Origin: Kitasatospora sp. MAP5-34
GTDB taxonomy: Bacteria > Actinomycetota > Actinomycetes > Streptomycetales > Streptomycetaceae
Length of the DNA: 64,000 nt
Assembly: GCF_029894335.1 (NCBI RefSeq)
Contig: NZ_JARXZC010000011.1
Span: 97,294 to 161,293 of the forward strand
Direction: 5' to 3'
Part shown: piece by piece, positions 16,576 through 25,226 of the stretch
How positions within the stretch are numbered: position 1 is the first letter of the stretch
How the letters are laid out: each line of letters opens with the position of its first letter
Made by a program: the position numbers and the translations under genes
The notes under the pieces: model-generated
What the model was told of the DNA's origin: nothing
Database searches by the model: none
What the model saw: the letters and a program-made list of their open reading frames with translations, nothing else

Positions 16576-18285
16576 TCAGTCGACGCAGGGAATGCCGTTT
16601 CCGCCCTTCACGGCGGGCCCCTGCATCGGCAGGGTCGCCGCCGGGTCCGGGGCGTTGTCGGACGAGGACGAGGAGCCGCCGCTCTGGTCGCCGCCGGAGG
16701 GGGCACCGCCGTTCGCCTGGGGGCCGGTGTAGCCGGTGCCGAGGGTGACCACGATGTGCCCGGCCGGGACGGCCGAGGAGGCGGTCGCGGTCGCGCCGTA
16801 GCGGGCTGCGGCCGCCTCGGCGCCGCTCTTGGCCCCGGCGCCGTACGTCACGGTGGTGGACTTGGGGTGGGTGGTCGGCGGACCGATCCGGCCCTCCTTG
16901 AAGCCCATGCCGACCAGCGCCTTGGACTCGTCGGCGGCGGCGCCCTGAACGGTCGAGGCGTTGTACACGTCCACCGTCCCCGAGGCCTTGCCCGCCGGTG
17001 CGGCAGGTGCGTTCGACGAGCCGTCGCTCGGGCTGGAGGGGTCGGCCGCCGGTGCGGCGGGGGTCTCGTGGCCGAAGATCTGCTGGACGATCTTCTTGAT
17101 CAGGTCGGGGTTGACCGTGTTGACGGCCTCGCCGCCGATGGTCTTGAACCCGGAGATCGGCAGCGTGTTGAACTCGACGTTCCCGCCCGTCAGGTTGGGC
17201 GCCTGCTGGGCGAAGTCCAGGATGTTCCACTGGTTGTCGATCACCACGTCCTTCTGCACCACCCCGAACAGCTTCTGCATCGCGCCCAGGTCGTTGAAGA
17301 CGCCCTGCTGCTTGAGCTTGTACTCGACCGAGGAGATGAACGCCTGCTGGCGGTGGGTCCGGTCGAGGTCGCCGTTGGTGAGGTTGTGCCGCTGGCGGAC
17401 AAAGGAGAGCGCGTCCGCCGCGTTGAGCGAGTTGATGCCGGCCGGCAGCTTGAGCCCGGTGCCGCCGCCCTCGTGGGTGGCCGTCCGCGAGATGATCGGG
17501 TCGCTGACCGCGTGGTTCAGGCAGACCTGGATCGGCTGCAGCGCCGCCGCGATGTCGTAGAAGCCGATCAGGTTGACCTCGGCGAAGTGGTCGATCGGGA
17601 TGTTGAGGAAGTTCTGCACGGTCTGGATGGTGGCCGAGCGGCCCGCGTCGCGGCTCTGCTGCTCCATCTGCGGCTTCGTGAGGCCCTTGCCGGCGAGCTT
17701 CTGCTCGGCCGCGTCCTTGGCGATCCCGTACGCTTCCTTGATCTTGTGCATCTTGCCGTCGGCGCCGACGGTCTGCACGTAGTCGTCGCGCGGGATCGAC
17801 AGCGCGGTGACCTTCCCGCCGTCCGCCGGGATGTGCATCACCATCAGGGTGTTGGTGTTGTAGCCGCCGATGTCGCTGCTGCTGCCGGCGTGCAGTTCGT
17901 CGGAGACGACGTTGTCGGGCAGCGGGTTGCCGTTCATGTCGTTCCGGCTGTCGAGGCCGATGAGCAGCAGGTTGACCGACTTGTCCAGGTGCGGCGGCGC
18001 GCTCTTCTTCGCGGTGTCCAGCGCGCTCGACGTCGTCAGGCCGTCGTTCAGGCTCTTGTACGCGTACCAGGTGAAACCGGTGGTGCCGAGCACGGCCAGC
18101 GACACGCCGCAGGCGACGGTCCGTCCGGCCACCACGAGCGGGGGCGTCCGCCGCTTCGGCGCGCCGCCGCCCGGGGGGCGGGTCCGGCGGGCCGCCCGGC
18201 CGTCGGCGGGGCCGTCCGGGCGTCCGCCGCCACGGTTGTCGTACCGGTTGTCATGTCGGTTCTCAGCCACGACGGCCCCGCCCAT
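16576..18285 (-). CDS. LytR-CpsA-Psr (LCP) cell wall ligase with LytR_C domain
   Basis: 569 residues. A basic, Pro/Gly-rich cytoplasmic tail is followed by one membrane helix (GRTVACGVSLAVLGTTGFTW). The LCP catalytic domain contains NLLLIGLDSRNDMNG, ALSIPRDDYV and SFVRQRHNLTNGDLDRTHRQ, which hold the conserved Arg and Asp residues. A C-terminal LytR_C domain (SGTVDVYNASTVQGAAADES) and a Ser/Gly-rich tail end the protein. LCP enzymes transfer teichoic acids or other glycopolymers from lipid carriers to peptidoglycan on the outer face of the membrane. The start could be ATG 18285 or GTG 18270; both overlap the upstream gene's stop at 18263, so the two are translationally coupled. Confidence 0.92.
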   Translation of the reverse strand: MGGAVVAENRHDNRYDNRGGGRPDGPADGRAARRTRPPGGGAPKRRTPPLVVAGRTVACGVSLAVLGTTGFTWYAYKSLNDGLTTSSALDTAKKSAPPHLDKSVNLLLIGLDSRNDMNGNPLPDNVVSDELHAGSSSDIGGYNTNTLMVMHIPADGGKVTALSIPRDDYVQTVGADGKMHKIKEAYGIAKDAAEQKLAGKGLTKPQMEQQSRDAGRSATIQTVQNFLNIPIDHFAEVNLIGFYDIAAALQPIQVCLNHAVSDPIISRTATHEGGGTGLKLPAGINSLNAADALSFVRQRHNLTNGDLDRTHRQQAFISSVEYKLKQQGVFNDLGAMQKLFGVVQKDVVIDNQWNILDFAQQAPNLTGGNVEFNTLPISGFKTIGGEAVNTVNPDLIKKIVQQIFGHETPAAPAADPSSPSDGSSNAPAAPAGKASGTVDVYNASTVQGAAADESKALVGMGFKEGRIGPPTTHPKSTTVTYGAGAKSGAEAAAARYGATATASSAVPAGHIVVTLGTGYTGPQANGGAPSGGDQSGGSSSSSDNAPDPAATLPMQGPAVKGGNGIPCVD

Positions 18286-18859
18286 CCTTGACGATCCTGA
18301 TCAGTACGACGAGCAGCGCGGCACCGACGGTTGCGGCCATCACGGGGAATCCGTGGATGGCCCAGCCGGCCGCGCCGGTGGCCAGGGCCTTGCCCTGGTA
18401 CTTCGCCCCGTGCACGACCATCTCGGCGCCCGCCGTCAGCGCCAGCACGATTATCGGCGGGGCGGTCACCACCCACCACCAGCCCGGCCGGCTGCTGACC
18501 AGCGCGGCCAGCGCCGTACCGAGGACCGCGCACACGGCGAAGACCATGCCGATCCCGGAACCGATGGTCTCGTCCACCGCCGCTCCGAGCAGCGGCAGCC
18601 CGACCGCGAACAGCGCGGCCTTCCCGCCGCTCGTGCGGGTCGGCTCGCCACGGCGCTGAGCGCGCCCCTCGCCGCGACGGTCGGCCGCCCGGCCGCCGGT
18701 CATGGGTTCGTTACGCACAGGGTTGTCTCCCACGGACCGCTGGTCCCACGCTGAGTGTTCGGATCGGCGCTGAGCCGGTGGCGCGACTGCGCCGTGCGGG
18801 GCGTTGTGGCGCCCCGGTTCTGGGCTGCGGTCAGCAGTCCCTGCCCTCTGGCCTGACAT
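18263..18859 (-). CDS. Small integral membrane protein coupled to the LCP gene
   Basis: 198 residues from an ATG with GAAGGG upstream. The first 80 residues are polar and basic with Arg/Pro-rich runs. They are followed by four hydrophobic segments, including ALFAVGLPLLGAAVD, WWWVVTAPPIIVLALTAGA and GFPVMAATVGAALLVVLIR. No catalytic motif is visible. The reading frame overlaps the LCP start, so it may assist LCP function or localisation in the membrane. The gene is divergent from the BlaI-type gene across a 440-base region that holds two BlaI-like palindromes. Confidence 0.75.
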   Translation of the reverse strand: MSGQRAGTADRSPEPGRHNAPHGAVAPPAQRRSEHSAWDQRSVGDNPVRNEPMTGGRAADRRGEGRAQRRGEPTRTSGGKAALFAVGLPLLGAAVDETIGSGIGMVFAVCAVLGTALAALVSSRPGWWWVVTAPPIIVLALTAGAEMVVHGAKYQGKALATGAAGWAIHGFPVMAATVGAALLVVLIRIVKDGRGRRG

Positions 18860-18991
18860 TCGATCACCCTTCACCGGCGGCCGGAACAGCCTGCGGGACG
18901 GAACTGTCCGGGCAGATTACCCCGGAGTACACGCAGGAGCAGTGCCTCCTGAGCCGTTGCCGGAGCACGGCCGACCTGGAAGCTTTCATCT

Positions 18992-19007
18992 TCTACATGA
19001 GTGTAGA
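18992..19007. promoter_or_regulatory. BlaI-type operator candidate 1 (TCTACA-N4-TGTAGA)
   Basis: TCTACATGAGTGTAGA is a perfect 6+6 palindrome with a four-base spacer and contains the TACA/TGTA half-sites recognised by BlaI/MecI repressors. It lies in the divergent region between the membrane protein (start 18859) and the blaI-like gene (start 19302). Confidence 0.65.
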
Positions 19008-19056
19008 GACTGGCCGGATCATACAAAGACATCAGCTCGAAGTCACGGGGCGGGTC

Positions 19057-19072
19057 TCTACAACACTGTAGA
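19057..19072. promoter_or_regulatory. BlaI-type operator candidate 2 (TCTACA-N4-TGTAGA)
   Basis: TCTACAACACTGTAGA repeats the same palindrome 65 bases downstream of the first (equivalent positions). Two copies with identical arms in a region otherwise above 60% GC are unlikely by chance. They suggest cooperative autoregulation by the adjacent BlaI-like repressor. Confidence 0.7.
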
Positions 19073-19301
19073 GAGTACGGACTCCCGGGGTAGACTCGCG
19101 CATCGGCGAGGATGAGCCGGGAACCGGGTGTGGGGCCTCTGCCACTACAGACGCTTGCCGGAGGCGTTTCGTCACACCCTTGGGCGACCGAGGTGTGTGA
19201 CGGAGCCCGCCTCCGACCGCCGGCCCGCGATCTGTCAGTGCGGCCGGACCCGGTAGCACCCCGGGGCGCGGGGTGATACGACCGAGAGGAGCAGTCTCCG
19301 G

Positions 19302-19733
19302 ATGGGCGAGGAAACGGACGGTCCGCAGCAGCGGCCACGCGGCCGCAGGCGAGGGCAGGGCGAGCTCGAAGCCCAGGTGCTCGCGCTGCTGCAGCGGGCA
19401 TCGGCGCCCACCACGGCGGGCTGGCTCCAGCAGCACCTCGAGGGCGACCTCGCCTACACCACGGTGGTGACCATCCTCTCCCGGCTGCACGCCAAGGGAG
19501 CCGTCCACCGGAACCGGGCCGGCCGCTCGTACGTCTGGCTGGCCGCCGCCGACGAGGCCGGACTCGCCGCCCTCCGGATGCGCCGCGTGCTCGACAGCGG
19601 GACCAACCGCGACGCCGTGCTCGCCAGCTTCGTCTCGACGCTGTCACCGCACGACGAGCAGGTGCTGCGAGCACTGCTCAACGAGGCCGGGCCACAGCAC
19701 GCAGACGCCCGGCCGAGCACCCCCGAGGGCTGA
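19302..19733 (+). CDS. BlaI/MecI/CopY-family transcriptional repressor
   Basis: 143 residues. The winged-helix is recognisable: GELEAQVLALLQRASAPTTA, then the recognition helix region (AYTTVVTILSRLHAKGAVHR) and the wing (RAGRSYVWLAA). The C-terminal helices mediate dimerisation in this family. Such repressors bind TACA/TGTA operators and are inactivated by proteolysis through a membrane metalloprotease, here probably the next gene six bases downstream. Two matching palindromes lie 230 and 300 bases upstream, so autoregulation is likely, and the divergent LCP operon could be included. The effector is unknown; no beta-lactamase is nearby. Confidence 0.92.
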   Translation: MGEETDGPQQRPRGRRRGQGELEAQVLALLQRASAPTTAGWLQQHLEGDLAYTTVVTILSRLHAKGAVHRNRAGRSYVWLAAADEAGLAALRMRRVLDSGTNRDAVLASFVSTLSPHDEQVLRALLNEAGPQHADARPSTPEG

Positions 19734-19738
19734 AGCCG

Positions 19739-20671
19739 ATGGGTGTCTTCTTCTTCCTCCCGCTCGTCCTGCCGCTGACGGTCCTGCCGATCGCCCGGCT
19801 CGCCGGTCAGCACCTGCACCCACGGAGCGCCACCCGCCTGCTGACCGTCGTCGGCAGCGTGCTCGCCCTGTGCAGCACGGTCTGCCTGGTGATGCTTGTG
19901 GTCGTCGGCACGGCCCAGGTCCCAGGTAACCCGCTGCCCGACGGCTGGTCGGACCCCGACGTACGGGCGGCGGTGCCGTACGCCGAGTTCTCCGGCACGC
20001 TGGCCACCGCCGCGCTCGCCGTCGCCTGCGCCGGCTGCGCGAGGGTCATCGCGCAGCACTGCCGGATCAGACGCCAGGCGCGCCTGGCGCTCGGCGAGCT
20101 GTCGGCCATGCCCGAACTGGCCATCCTGCCCGACGCGATCCCCTACGCATACGCACTGCCCGGCGCTCCCGGCCGGATCGTCGTCTCCACCGGCATGCTC
20201 GCCTGCCTGGACCCGGACGAACGACGGGTCCTCGTCGCCCACGAGCGCGCCCACCTGACCGGGCGGCACCACCGCTTCCTGCTCGCCACCCAGGTCGCCG
20301 CCAGCCTGAACCCCTTCCTGCGGCCGCTGCGCGCCGCCGTCGCCTACAGCACCGAGCGGTGGGCCGACGAGGAAGCCGCCCAGGTGGTCGGCGACCGCCG
20401 GCTGACGGCCCGCGCGGTCGGCAAGGCGGCTCTCAGCTCGCAGTCAGTGCACCACACCGGCGTACTCGGCTTCGCCACGTCCGGACCGGTACCGCGCAGG
20501 ATCGCCGCCCTGCTCGCCCCGGCGCCGCCCACCCGCCGATGGCCCCCCGCCGGCACCCCCGCCGGTCTCGCCGCGCTGGTCGCCGCCGCCGGCACCACCG
20601 CCTCGGCCCTGTCGGCCCTCAACGCGGCCGTCGCGCTGCTGCTGGTCCTCCGCGAGGCCACGCCCCTCTGA
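19739..20671 (+). CDS. M56 (BlaR1/MecR1-like) membrane metalloprotease
   Basis: 310 residues. Two N-terminal membrane helices (residues 1-20 and 35-58) and another near 88-105 precede the zinc site VLVAHERAHLTGRHH (HExxH, His168 and His172). A likely third ligand lies in STERWADEEA. A hydrophobic C-terminal helix ends the protein (GLAALVAAAGTTASALSALN). It lacks the extracellular penicillin-binding sensor domain of BlaR1, like other actinobacterial BlaI-linked peptidases. The start lies five bases after the blaI stop, so the pair is an operon. It probably cleaves the repressor or a third protein in response to a cell-envelope signal. Confidence 0.9.
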   Translation: MGVFFFLPLVLPLTVLPIARLAGQHLHPRSATRLLTVVGSVLALCSTVCLVMLVVVGTAQVPGNPLPDGWSDPDVRAAVPYAEFSGTLATAALAVACAGCARVIAQHCRIRRQARLALGELSAMPELAILPDAIPYAYALPGAPGRIVVSTGMLACLDPDERRVLVAHERAHLTGRHHRFLLATQVAASLNPFLRPLRAAVAYSTERWADEEAAQVVGDRRLTARAVGKAALSSQSVHHTGVLGFATSGPVPRRIAALLAPAPPTRRWPPAGTPAGLAALVAAAGTTASALSALNAAVALLLVLREATPL

Positions 20672-20751
20672 AGCAGTGCAACCGGCCGTGGCCGGGCACC
20701 GTGACCCGCTCGGTAGAGTGGACGGACACCCGCAGCGAGAGGCACCCGTTC

Positions 20752-21468
20752 ATGGCCAAGACGCCCACCGAGCCGCGCAAGGCTCTGCTCCAGCTGACCG
20801 GTGTGAGTCGCACCTACGGCGAACGGCAGGTCCTGCACCCCGTCAGTCTGAGGCTCGCGGCCGGTGAGTGTGTGGCGCTGCTCGGCCACAACGGCTCCGG
20901 TAAGTCGACCCTGCTGCGGATCGCGGCCGGACGCGAGCTGCCGACCAGCGGGACGGTCCGCTTCGACGGCCTCCCGATGGACGAGAACGACCCCCGGATC
21001 CGGGCCAGGGTCGCGGTCGTCGGCGACACGGTCGCCTGCTACCCCGACCTCTCGGTGCGCGAGCACCTGCTGCTGGTCGCGGTCGCCCACGGCGTCGCGG
21101 ACGCGCGGGCCTGGATCGAGCACGTACTGGTGGACCGCAACCTCGCGGACCGTGCCGACGCCCTCCCCTCGGCACTGTCCTCCGGCCAGATGCAGGCGCT
21201 GCTGCTGGCCTGCGCGATGGTCCGGCCCCGGGACCTGCTGCTGCTCGACGAGCCGGAACAGCGCCTGGACCCGGACGCCCGGCGCCGGCTCGCCGACCTG
21301 CTCAAGGCCGAACTCGCGGACGGGGTCGCCGTCCTGCTCGTCACCCACCACACCGACCTCGCGCTCGAGGTGGCCGACCGGGTCGTGATGCTGGAGGACG
21401 GGAAGGTGCTGGCCAAGGGTGCCCCGCACACCGTCCTCGCCGCGAGCGCCCGGGGAGGCGCCCGGTGA
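20752..21468 (+). CDS. ABC transporter ATP-binding subunit
   Basis: 238 residues with complete ABC ATPase motifs: Walker A LLGHNGSGKST (residues 44-54), signature LSSGQ, Walker B DLLLLDEPEQ and the H-loop LLVTHHTDLA. The ATG at 20752 has GAGAGG about eight bases upstream. The stop overlaps the start of the permease gene (GTGA), so the two are translated together. The family organisation (small ATPase followed by a single large DUF6297-type membrane subunit) is common in streptomycetes and suggests export. The cargo is unknown. Confidence 0.93.
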   Translation: MAKTPTEPRKALLQLTGVSRTYGERQVLHPVSLRLAAGECVALLGHNGSGKSTLLRIAAGRELPTSGTVRFDGLPMDENDPRIRARVAVVGDTVACYPDLSVREHLLLVAVAHGVADARAWIEHVLVDRNLADRADALPSALSSGQMQALLLACAMVRPRDLLLLDEPEQRLDPDARRRLADLLKAELADGVAVLLVTHHTDLALEVADRVVMLEDGKVLAKGAPHTVLAASARGGAR

Positions 21469-23249
21469 CGAGCACCCCTCTCGAAGCGGTGGACCCCGAA
21501 GCGGTGGACCCCGACGCCATAGATCCCGACGAGGTGCCGGACGGCGACGCGGACCACAGCGAGCCCGCGCCCGAGTGGACCGAGGACGACGACTGGACCG
21601 GCGAGGCGCTGGCCCTGCTGCGCACGCTCCGCGCGCCGCACCGCCGCAGCCGGGCCGGCCAGATCGGCTTCACCGTCTACTGCACCCTGCTGATCCTGGT
21701 CGTCTGGGGTGTGACCCCGAGCTTCGGGCTGTTCCTGCAGTCCTCGATGGGCGCCGACTACACCGGCAACGGCCCGGCACTGCTCGCCGCCCTCCCCAGC
21801 GGCATCGCGGCGGTAGCGCTGGCCACCCTCCTGTTCGCCGCCCGGGACGGCCTCTGGCGCGGCCCGGTGATCCCGCCGAGGGCGACGGCCGACTGGCTGC
21901 TGCCGCAGCCCGTCCGGCCGGGCCGGGTGCTGCGGCCCTGGTTCTGGCTCTCCGGCGCGCTGGCGGTGGCGCCCGGGATCGTCGCGGCGGCCGCCGGCAT
22001 GGTCGCCCTCGGGCTGACCGTGAAGACCGGCCTGTTCGCCGCCTTCGGCTGGTGCCTGCTCGGCGGGGTCTGCCTGCCGCTGCTGGCCACCTGCGCGGGC
22101 CTGGCGGTCGAGCTGGACGACCGGGTGGCCGCCCTGGTCCGCAGGCTCACCCCCCTGCTGACCGTGGTCGTCCTGCTGCTCGTCGCACAGAGCGCCCTCG
22201 CCGTGCAGGGGCACCGGGTGCCCTGGCTGGAGCGGGTCGAGCTCTGGTCCGGCCCGTGGGGCTGGGCCGGTCTCGCCGCCCTCGCCCCGACGCCCGCGGC
22301 ACAGCCCGGAGCCTGGGTGGCGGCCGGACTGCTGCTGCTCCTCACCGGGGTCTGCGCCTGGTACGCCGACCGATCCTGCGGCAACATCCAGCCGGCCCGG
22401 CTCCGCGAGCGCGCCCGGACGGCGGCCGGGGTGCTGGCCGCACTGCGGACCGTCGAACTGCGGGCGGCCCGCCTCGCCGTCACCAGCGCCGCGCCCGGCG
22501 CCGGACCGCGACGCCTGCTGAGCCTGCCCGCGCCCCGGGCGGCCTGGCAGGTCGTACCTTGGCGCGACGCCCTCGCGCTGCTGCGCTCCCCGGCCCGGCT
22601 GGGGCGCTCGCTGCTGCTGGCCGTACCCGCGATGGTGTGCGCGTTCCTGGTGCACTCGTCCAGCGGTGCCGTCTCCTGGGCGGGCACCGCGCTGGCACTG
22701 GTCTTCGGCTACCTGGCCGTGGCGCAGCTGCTGGAACCCGCGCGGATCGAGACGGACGACCTCAGGCGGGCCTCCTGGTCGCCGTACCCCTTCCCCGAGC
22801 TGATGCTGCGTCATGCGATCGTGCCTACCGTCCTCGGCGTTCTGCTGGGTTCGGTGTGCGCGCTGGTCGCTCTGCTGTCCGGCGGCGGGGCCGAGGCCTG
22901 GCTCGCACCGGCGGCGGTGCCCGCGCTGGTCGGCGCCGGGCTGGTGAACGCCTGTCGGGGCGTCGTGCGGCAGGACCTGATGGTCGGCTCCTCGCCGACA
23001 CCGGGCTCGGGCATCGGCCCGTTCCTGTTCGCCGCCTGGTACGCGGCGGGCCCGGCCGTGGCGGTCATCGTGCTCACGGTGCCGTTCACCAAGGCCTTCA
23101 CCGGCGGTTCGGCCGCCGCCACCCTCACCGCCGTGCTCTGGTGCGTCGCGGTGGCCGCCGTACTCCTCTGGTGGGCCCGCGAACGCGCCGCGAAGCTGAC
23201 GCCCAGGGGCCGGAGCGGCGGTACGGCCACCGCGCCCGCCGCGCGGTGA
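21465..23249 (+). CDS. ABC transporter membrane subunit (DUF6297-like)
   Basis: 594 residues with about ten to twelve hydrophobic segments, for example GFTVYCTLLILVVWGVTP, LAVAPGIVAAAAGMVALGL and LLTVVVLLLVAQSALAV. The acidic N-terminus has a short internal repeat (EAVDPEAVDPDAIDPDE) encoded by near-identical 15-base units. It starts at a GTG overlapping the ATPase stop by four bases. There is no soluble catalytic domain. Together with the ATPase it should form an exporter; no peptide or lantibiotic gene is adjacent. Confidence 0.85.
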   Translation: MTSTPLEAVDPEAVDPDAIDPDEVPDGDADHSEPAPEWTEDDDWTGEALALLRTLRAPHRRSRAGQIGFTVYCTLLILVVWGVTPSFGLFLQSSMGADYTGNGPALLAALPSGIAAVALATLLFAARDGLWRGPVIPPRATADWLLPQPVRPGRVLRPWFWLSGALAVAPGIVAAAAGMVALGLTVKTGLFAAFGWCLLGGVCLPLLATCAGLAVELDDRVAALVRRLTPLLTVVVLLLVAQSALAVQGHRVPWLERVELWSGPWGWAGLAALAPTPAAQPGAWVAAGLLLLLTGVCAWYADRSCGNIQPARLRERARTAAGVLAALRTVELRAARLAVTSAAPGAGPRRLLSLPAPRAAWQVVPWRDALALLRSPARLGRSLLLAVPAMVCAFLVHSSSGAVSWAGTALALVFGYLAVAQLLEPARIETDDLRRASWSPYPFPELMLRHAIVPTVLGVLLGSVCALVALLSGGGAEAWLAPAAVPALVGAGLVNACRGVVRQDLMVGSSPTPGSGIGPFLFAAWYAAGPAVAVIVLTVPFTKAFTGGSAAATLTAVLWCVAVAAVLLWWARERAAKLTPRGRSGGTATAPAAR

Positions 23250-23311
23250 TCCGGTCGGGTCACGGCCGCGCGGGTCACGCCGGTCGGGCTACGGTCGGGC
23301 GTCCCCAGGGT

Positions 23312-25069
23312 TCACCTCGGGCGGACCCGCGCGGCGAGCAGGGCGATGTCGTCCTCGGCGGCATGCGGGGTCACCCCGTCCAGGACGGCGTCCAGCACGT
23401 GGTCCAGAGCCCCGGCGGCCGGTAGTCGCAGGGCGGCGAGCCGGGCGAGGGAGGCGTCGATGTCCTCGCCGCGCCGCTCGACCAGGCCGTCGGTGTAGAG
23501 CAGCAGCACCTGGCCGGGGAGCAGCTCGCGGGTGTTCTGCTCGTAGCCGCCGAAGCCGGTGCCGAGCGGGGGGCCGGTCGGGACCTCGATCAGCTCGGTC
23601 GGCCGGTCGGCGGTGATCAGCGCGGGCGGGAGGTGACCGGCGCTGGAGAACGTCCAGCGGTTGCGGGCGGGGTCGGCGAGCGCGAGCAGGCAGGTGGCCG
23701 GGCGGGCCGAGTCGCTCTCGGAGATCACCTCGTCGAGCTGCCGGAGGATCCGGTGCGGGGGCAGGTCCATGGCGGCGACGTACCGGAGCGTCGAGCGGTA
23801 GTAGCTCATGTCGACGGCGGCCTCGACCCCGTGGCCCATCACGTCGCCCATCACCAGCAGGGTGCGGCCGAACGGCAGCCGTACGGTCTCGTACCAGTCG
23901 CCGCCGACCACCGAGCTGGTGCCCGACGGCAGGTAGCGCGAGGCGAGTTCCAGGTTCGGGTGCGGGTTGCCCGGCTCGGCGAGCAGGGCCCGCTGAAGCT
24001 CCACGGCGATGCCCTGCGAGCGGGCGAAGCGACGGGCGTTGTCGATGCTGGTCGCGGCGCGGCGGGCGAGCGCGTCGATCAGCTCCGCGTCGTCGGCGGT
24101 GAACCCCTCGGACGTGCCCCGGACCCGGGCCAGCGACAGCACGCCTATCAGCTGCCCCCGGGCGAAGAGCGGCACCGCCAGGATCGAGCCGACCCCGACG
24201 GAGCCGTAGGCCGCCTGGCTCGCGGGGTGCCCGGCGGAACGGGCCAGCTCCTCGTCGGACCGTACGTCGGCGATCACCGCTCTGCCCTGCTCCAGGCTGC
24301 GCGCGACGGCGGAGCCCTCCCGGTAGCGCACCGGGCCGCCGGGCAGGGTGAACGCCTCGGCCCGGGCGCGGAGCGCGGGCGCGCAGGCGACGGCCGCCCG
24401 CCGCAGGCGCGGCAGACCGGAGGGCGGGCCGCTGCGGTGCTCGGCGGTGTCGGGCGGCAGCACGTCGACGGCCGCCAGGTCGGCCATCGCGGGGACGGTG
24501 AACTGGGCCAGCTCGGCGCAGGTGGTGTCGACGTCGAGGGTGGTGCCGATCCGCTCGGCGGCGGTGTCCAGCATGGCCAGCCGGGCGCGGGCCTGCGTCA
24601 GCTCGTGCCGCCGGTGGTCGTCCTGTCGGCGCTCGTCCTGCTGCCGGTCGTCCTGCCGGCGGTCGTTCTGCTGCCGGTCGGGCGGGTCGGTGGGGCTGAG
24701 GACCACGAGGAGCAGACCGGCCACCTGTCCGTCGACCACCAGGCGCTGGCAGCGGACGGGGAGGCCGCCCGGGCCGCCCGGCGCGCCGATGGTCAGCTCG
24801 CGCGGGTGGCCGTCGGCGAGGACCTGGCGGAGCATGTCGCCCGAGACGGGCGCGTCGCTGCCGAGGTCGGCCGCTCCCAGACCGGTCGCCAGGGCGAACG
24901 CCGGGTTCAGGTACTGCCACCGCAGGTCCGGGCCGACCAGTGCGAGGCCGACCGGCGCGTCCTCGACGACGGCGCGCAGCAGATCGGGGTTGCTGGTCGC
25001 CAGGGCGTCGGCCGCCGAGTCGATCAGGGCATCGGCGAGGGCGTCGCGGCCGGAAGCCTTGGGGTGCAC
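23312..25069 (-). CDS. PAS-GAF-SpoIIE protein serine phosphatase
   Basis: 585 residues from a GTG with GAGGAGG upstream. Order: a PAS-like sensor (LRAVVEDAPVGLALVGPDLR), a linker very rich in Asp, Gln and Arg (about 155-180, encoded by short repeats), a GAF domain (GSILAVPLFARGQLIGVLSL) and a C-terminal PP2C/SpoIIE phosphatase (SSVVGGDWYETV, MGDVMGHGVEAA, LYTDGLVERR). These proteins dephosphorylate anti-anti-sigma factors and so tune alternative sigma factors or regulators. No anti-sigma gene adjoins it, so its partner is encoded elsewhere. It is divergent from the VOC gene. Confidence 0.93.
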   Translation of the reverse strand: MHPKASGRDALADALIDSAADALATSNPDLLRAVVEDAPVGLALVGPDLRWQYLNPAFALATGLGAADLGSDAPVSGDMLRQVLADGHPRELTIGAPGGPGGLPVRCQRLVVDGQVAGLLLVVLSPTDPPDRQQNDRRQDDRQQDERRQDDHRRHELTQARARLAMLDTAAERIGTTLDVDTTCAELAQFTVPAMADLAAVDVLPPDTAEHRSGPPSGLPRLRRAAVACAPALRARAEAFTLPGGPVRYREGSAVARSLEQGRAVIADVRSDEELARSAGHPASQAAYGSVGVGSILAVPLFARGQLIGVLSLARVRGTSEGFTADDAELIDALARRAATSIDNARRFARSQGIAVELQRALLAEPGNPHPNLELASRYLPSGTSSVVGGDWYETVRLPFGRTLLVMGDVMGHGVEAAVDMSYYRSTLRYVAAMDLPPHRILRQLDEVISESDSARPATCLLALADPARNRWTFSSAGHLPPALITADRPTELIEVPTGPPLGTGFGGYEQNTRELLPGQVLLLYTDGLVERRGEDIDASLARLAALRLPAAGALDHVLDAVLDGVTPHAAEDDIALLAARVRPR

Positions 25070-25226
25070 CGCGTCCTCCTCTATCGCGCGCCGCAACGGC
25101 GGACACCTCCTATGGTCGCCCGGGCGGGCGTGCCTCAGCGATGTTGACACGTCCCGCGTGTTCCGGTGGCGGGCGGGGCCGTGCAAGGCCAAGGTGTTCA
25201 CCGGGGGTCACCACTTGGGAGACGAG

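Noticed and set aside
21039..22814. A 591-codon minus-strand frame
   Set aside because: Antisense to the ABC transporter genes, Gln/Arg-rich composition and no motifs.
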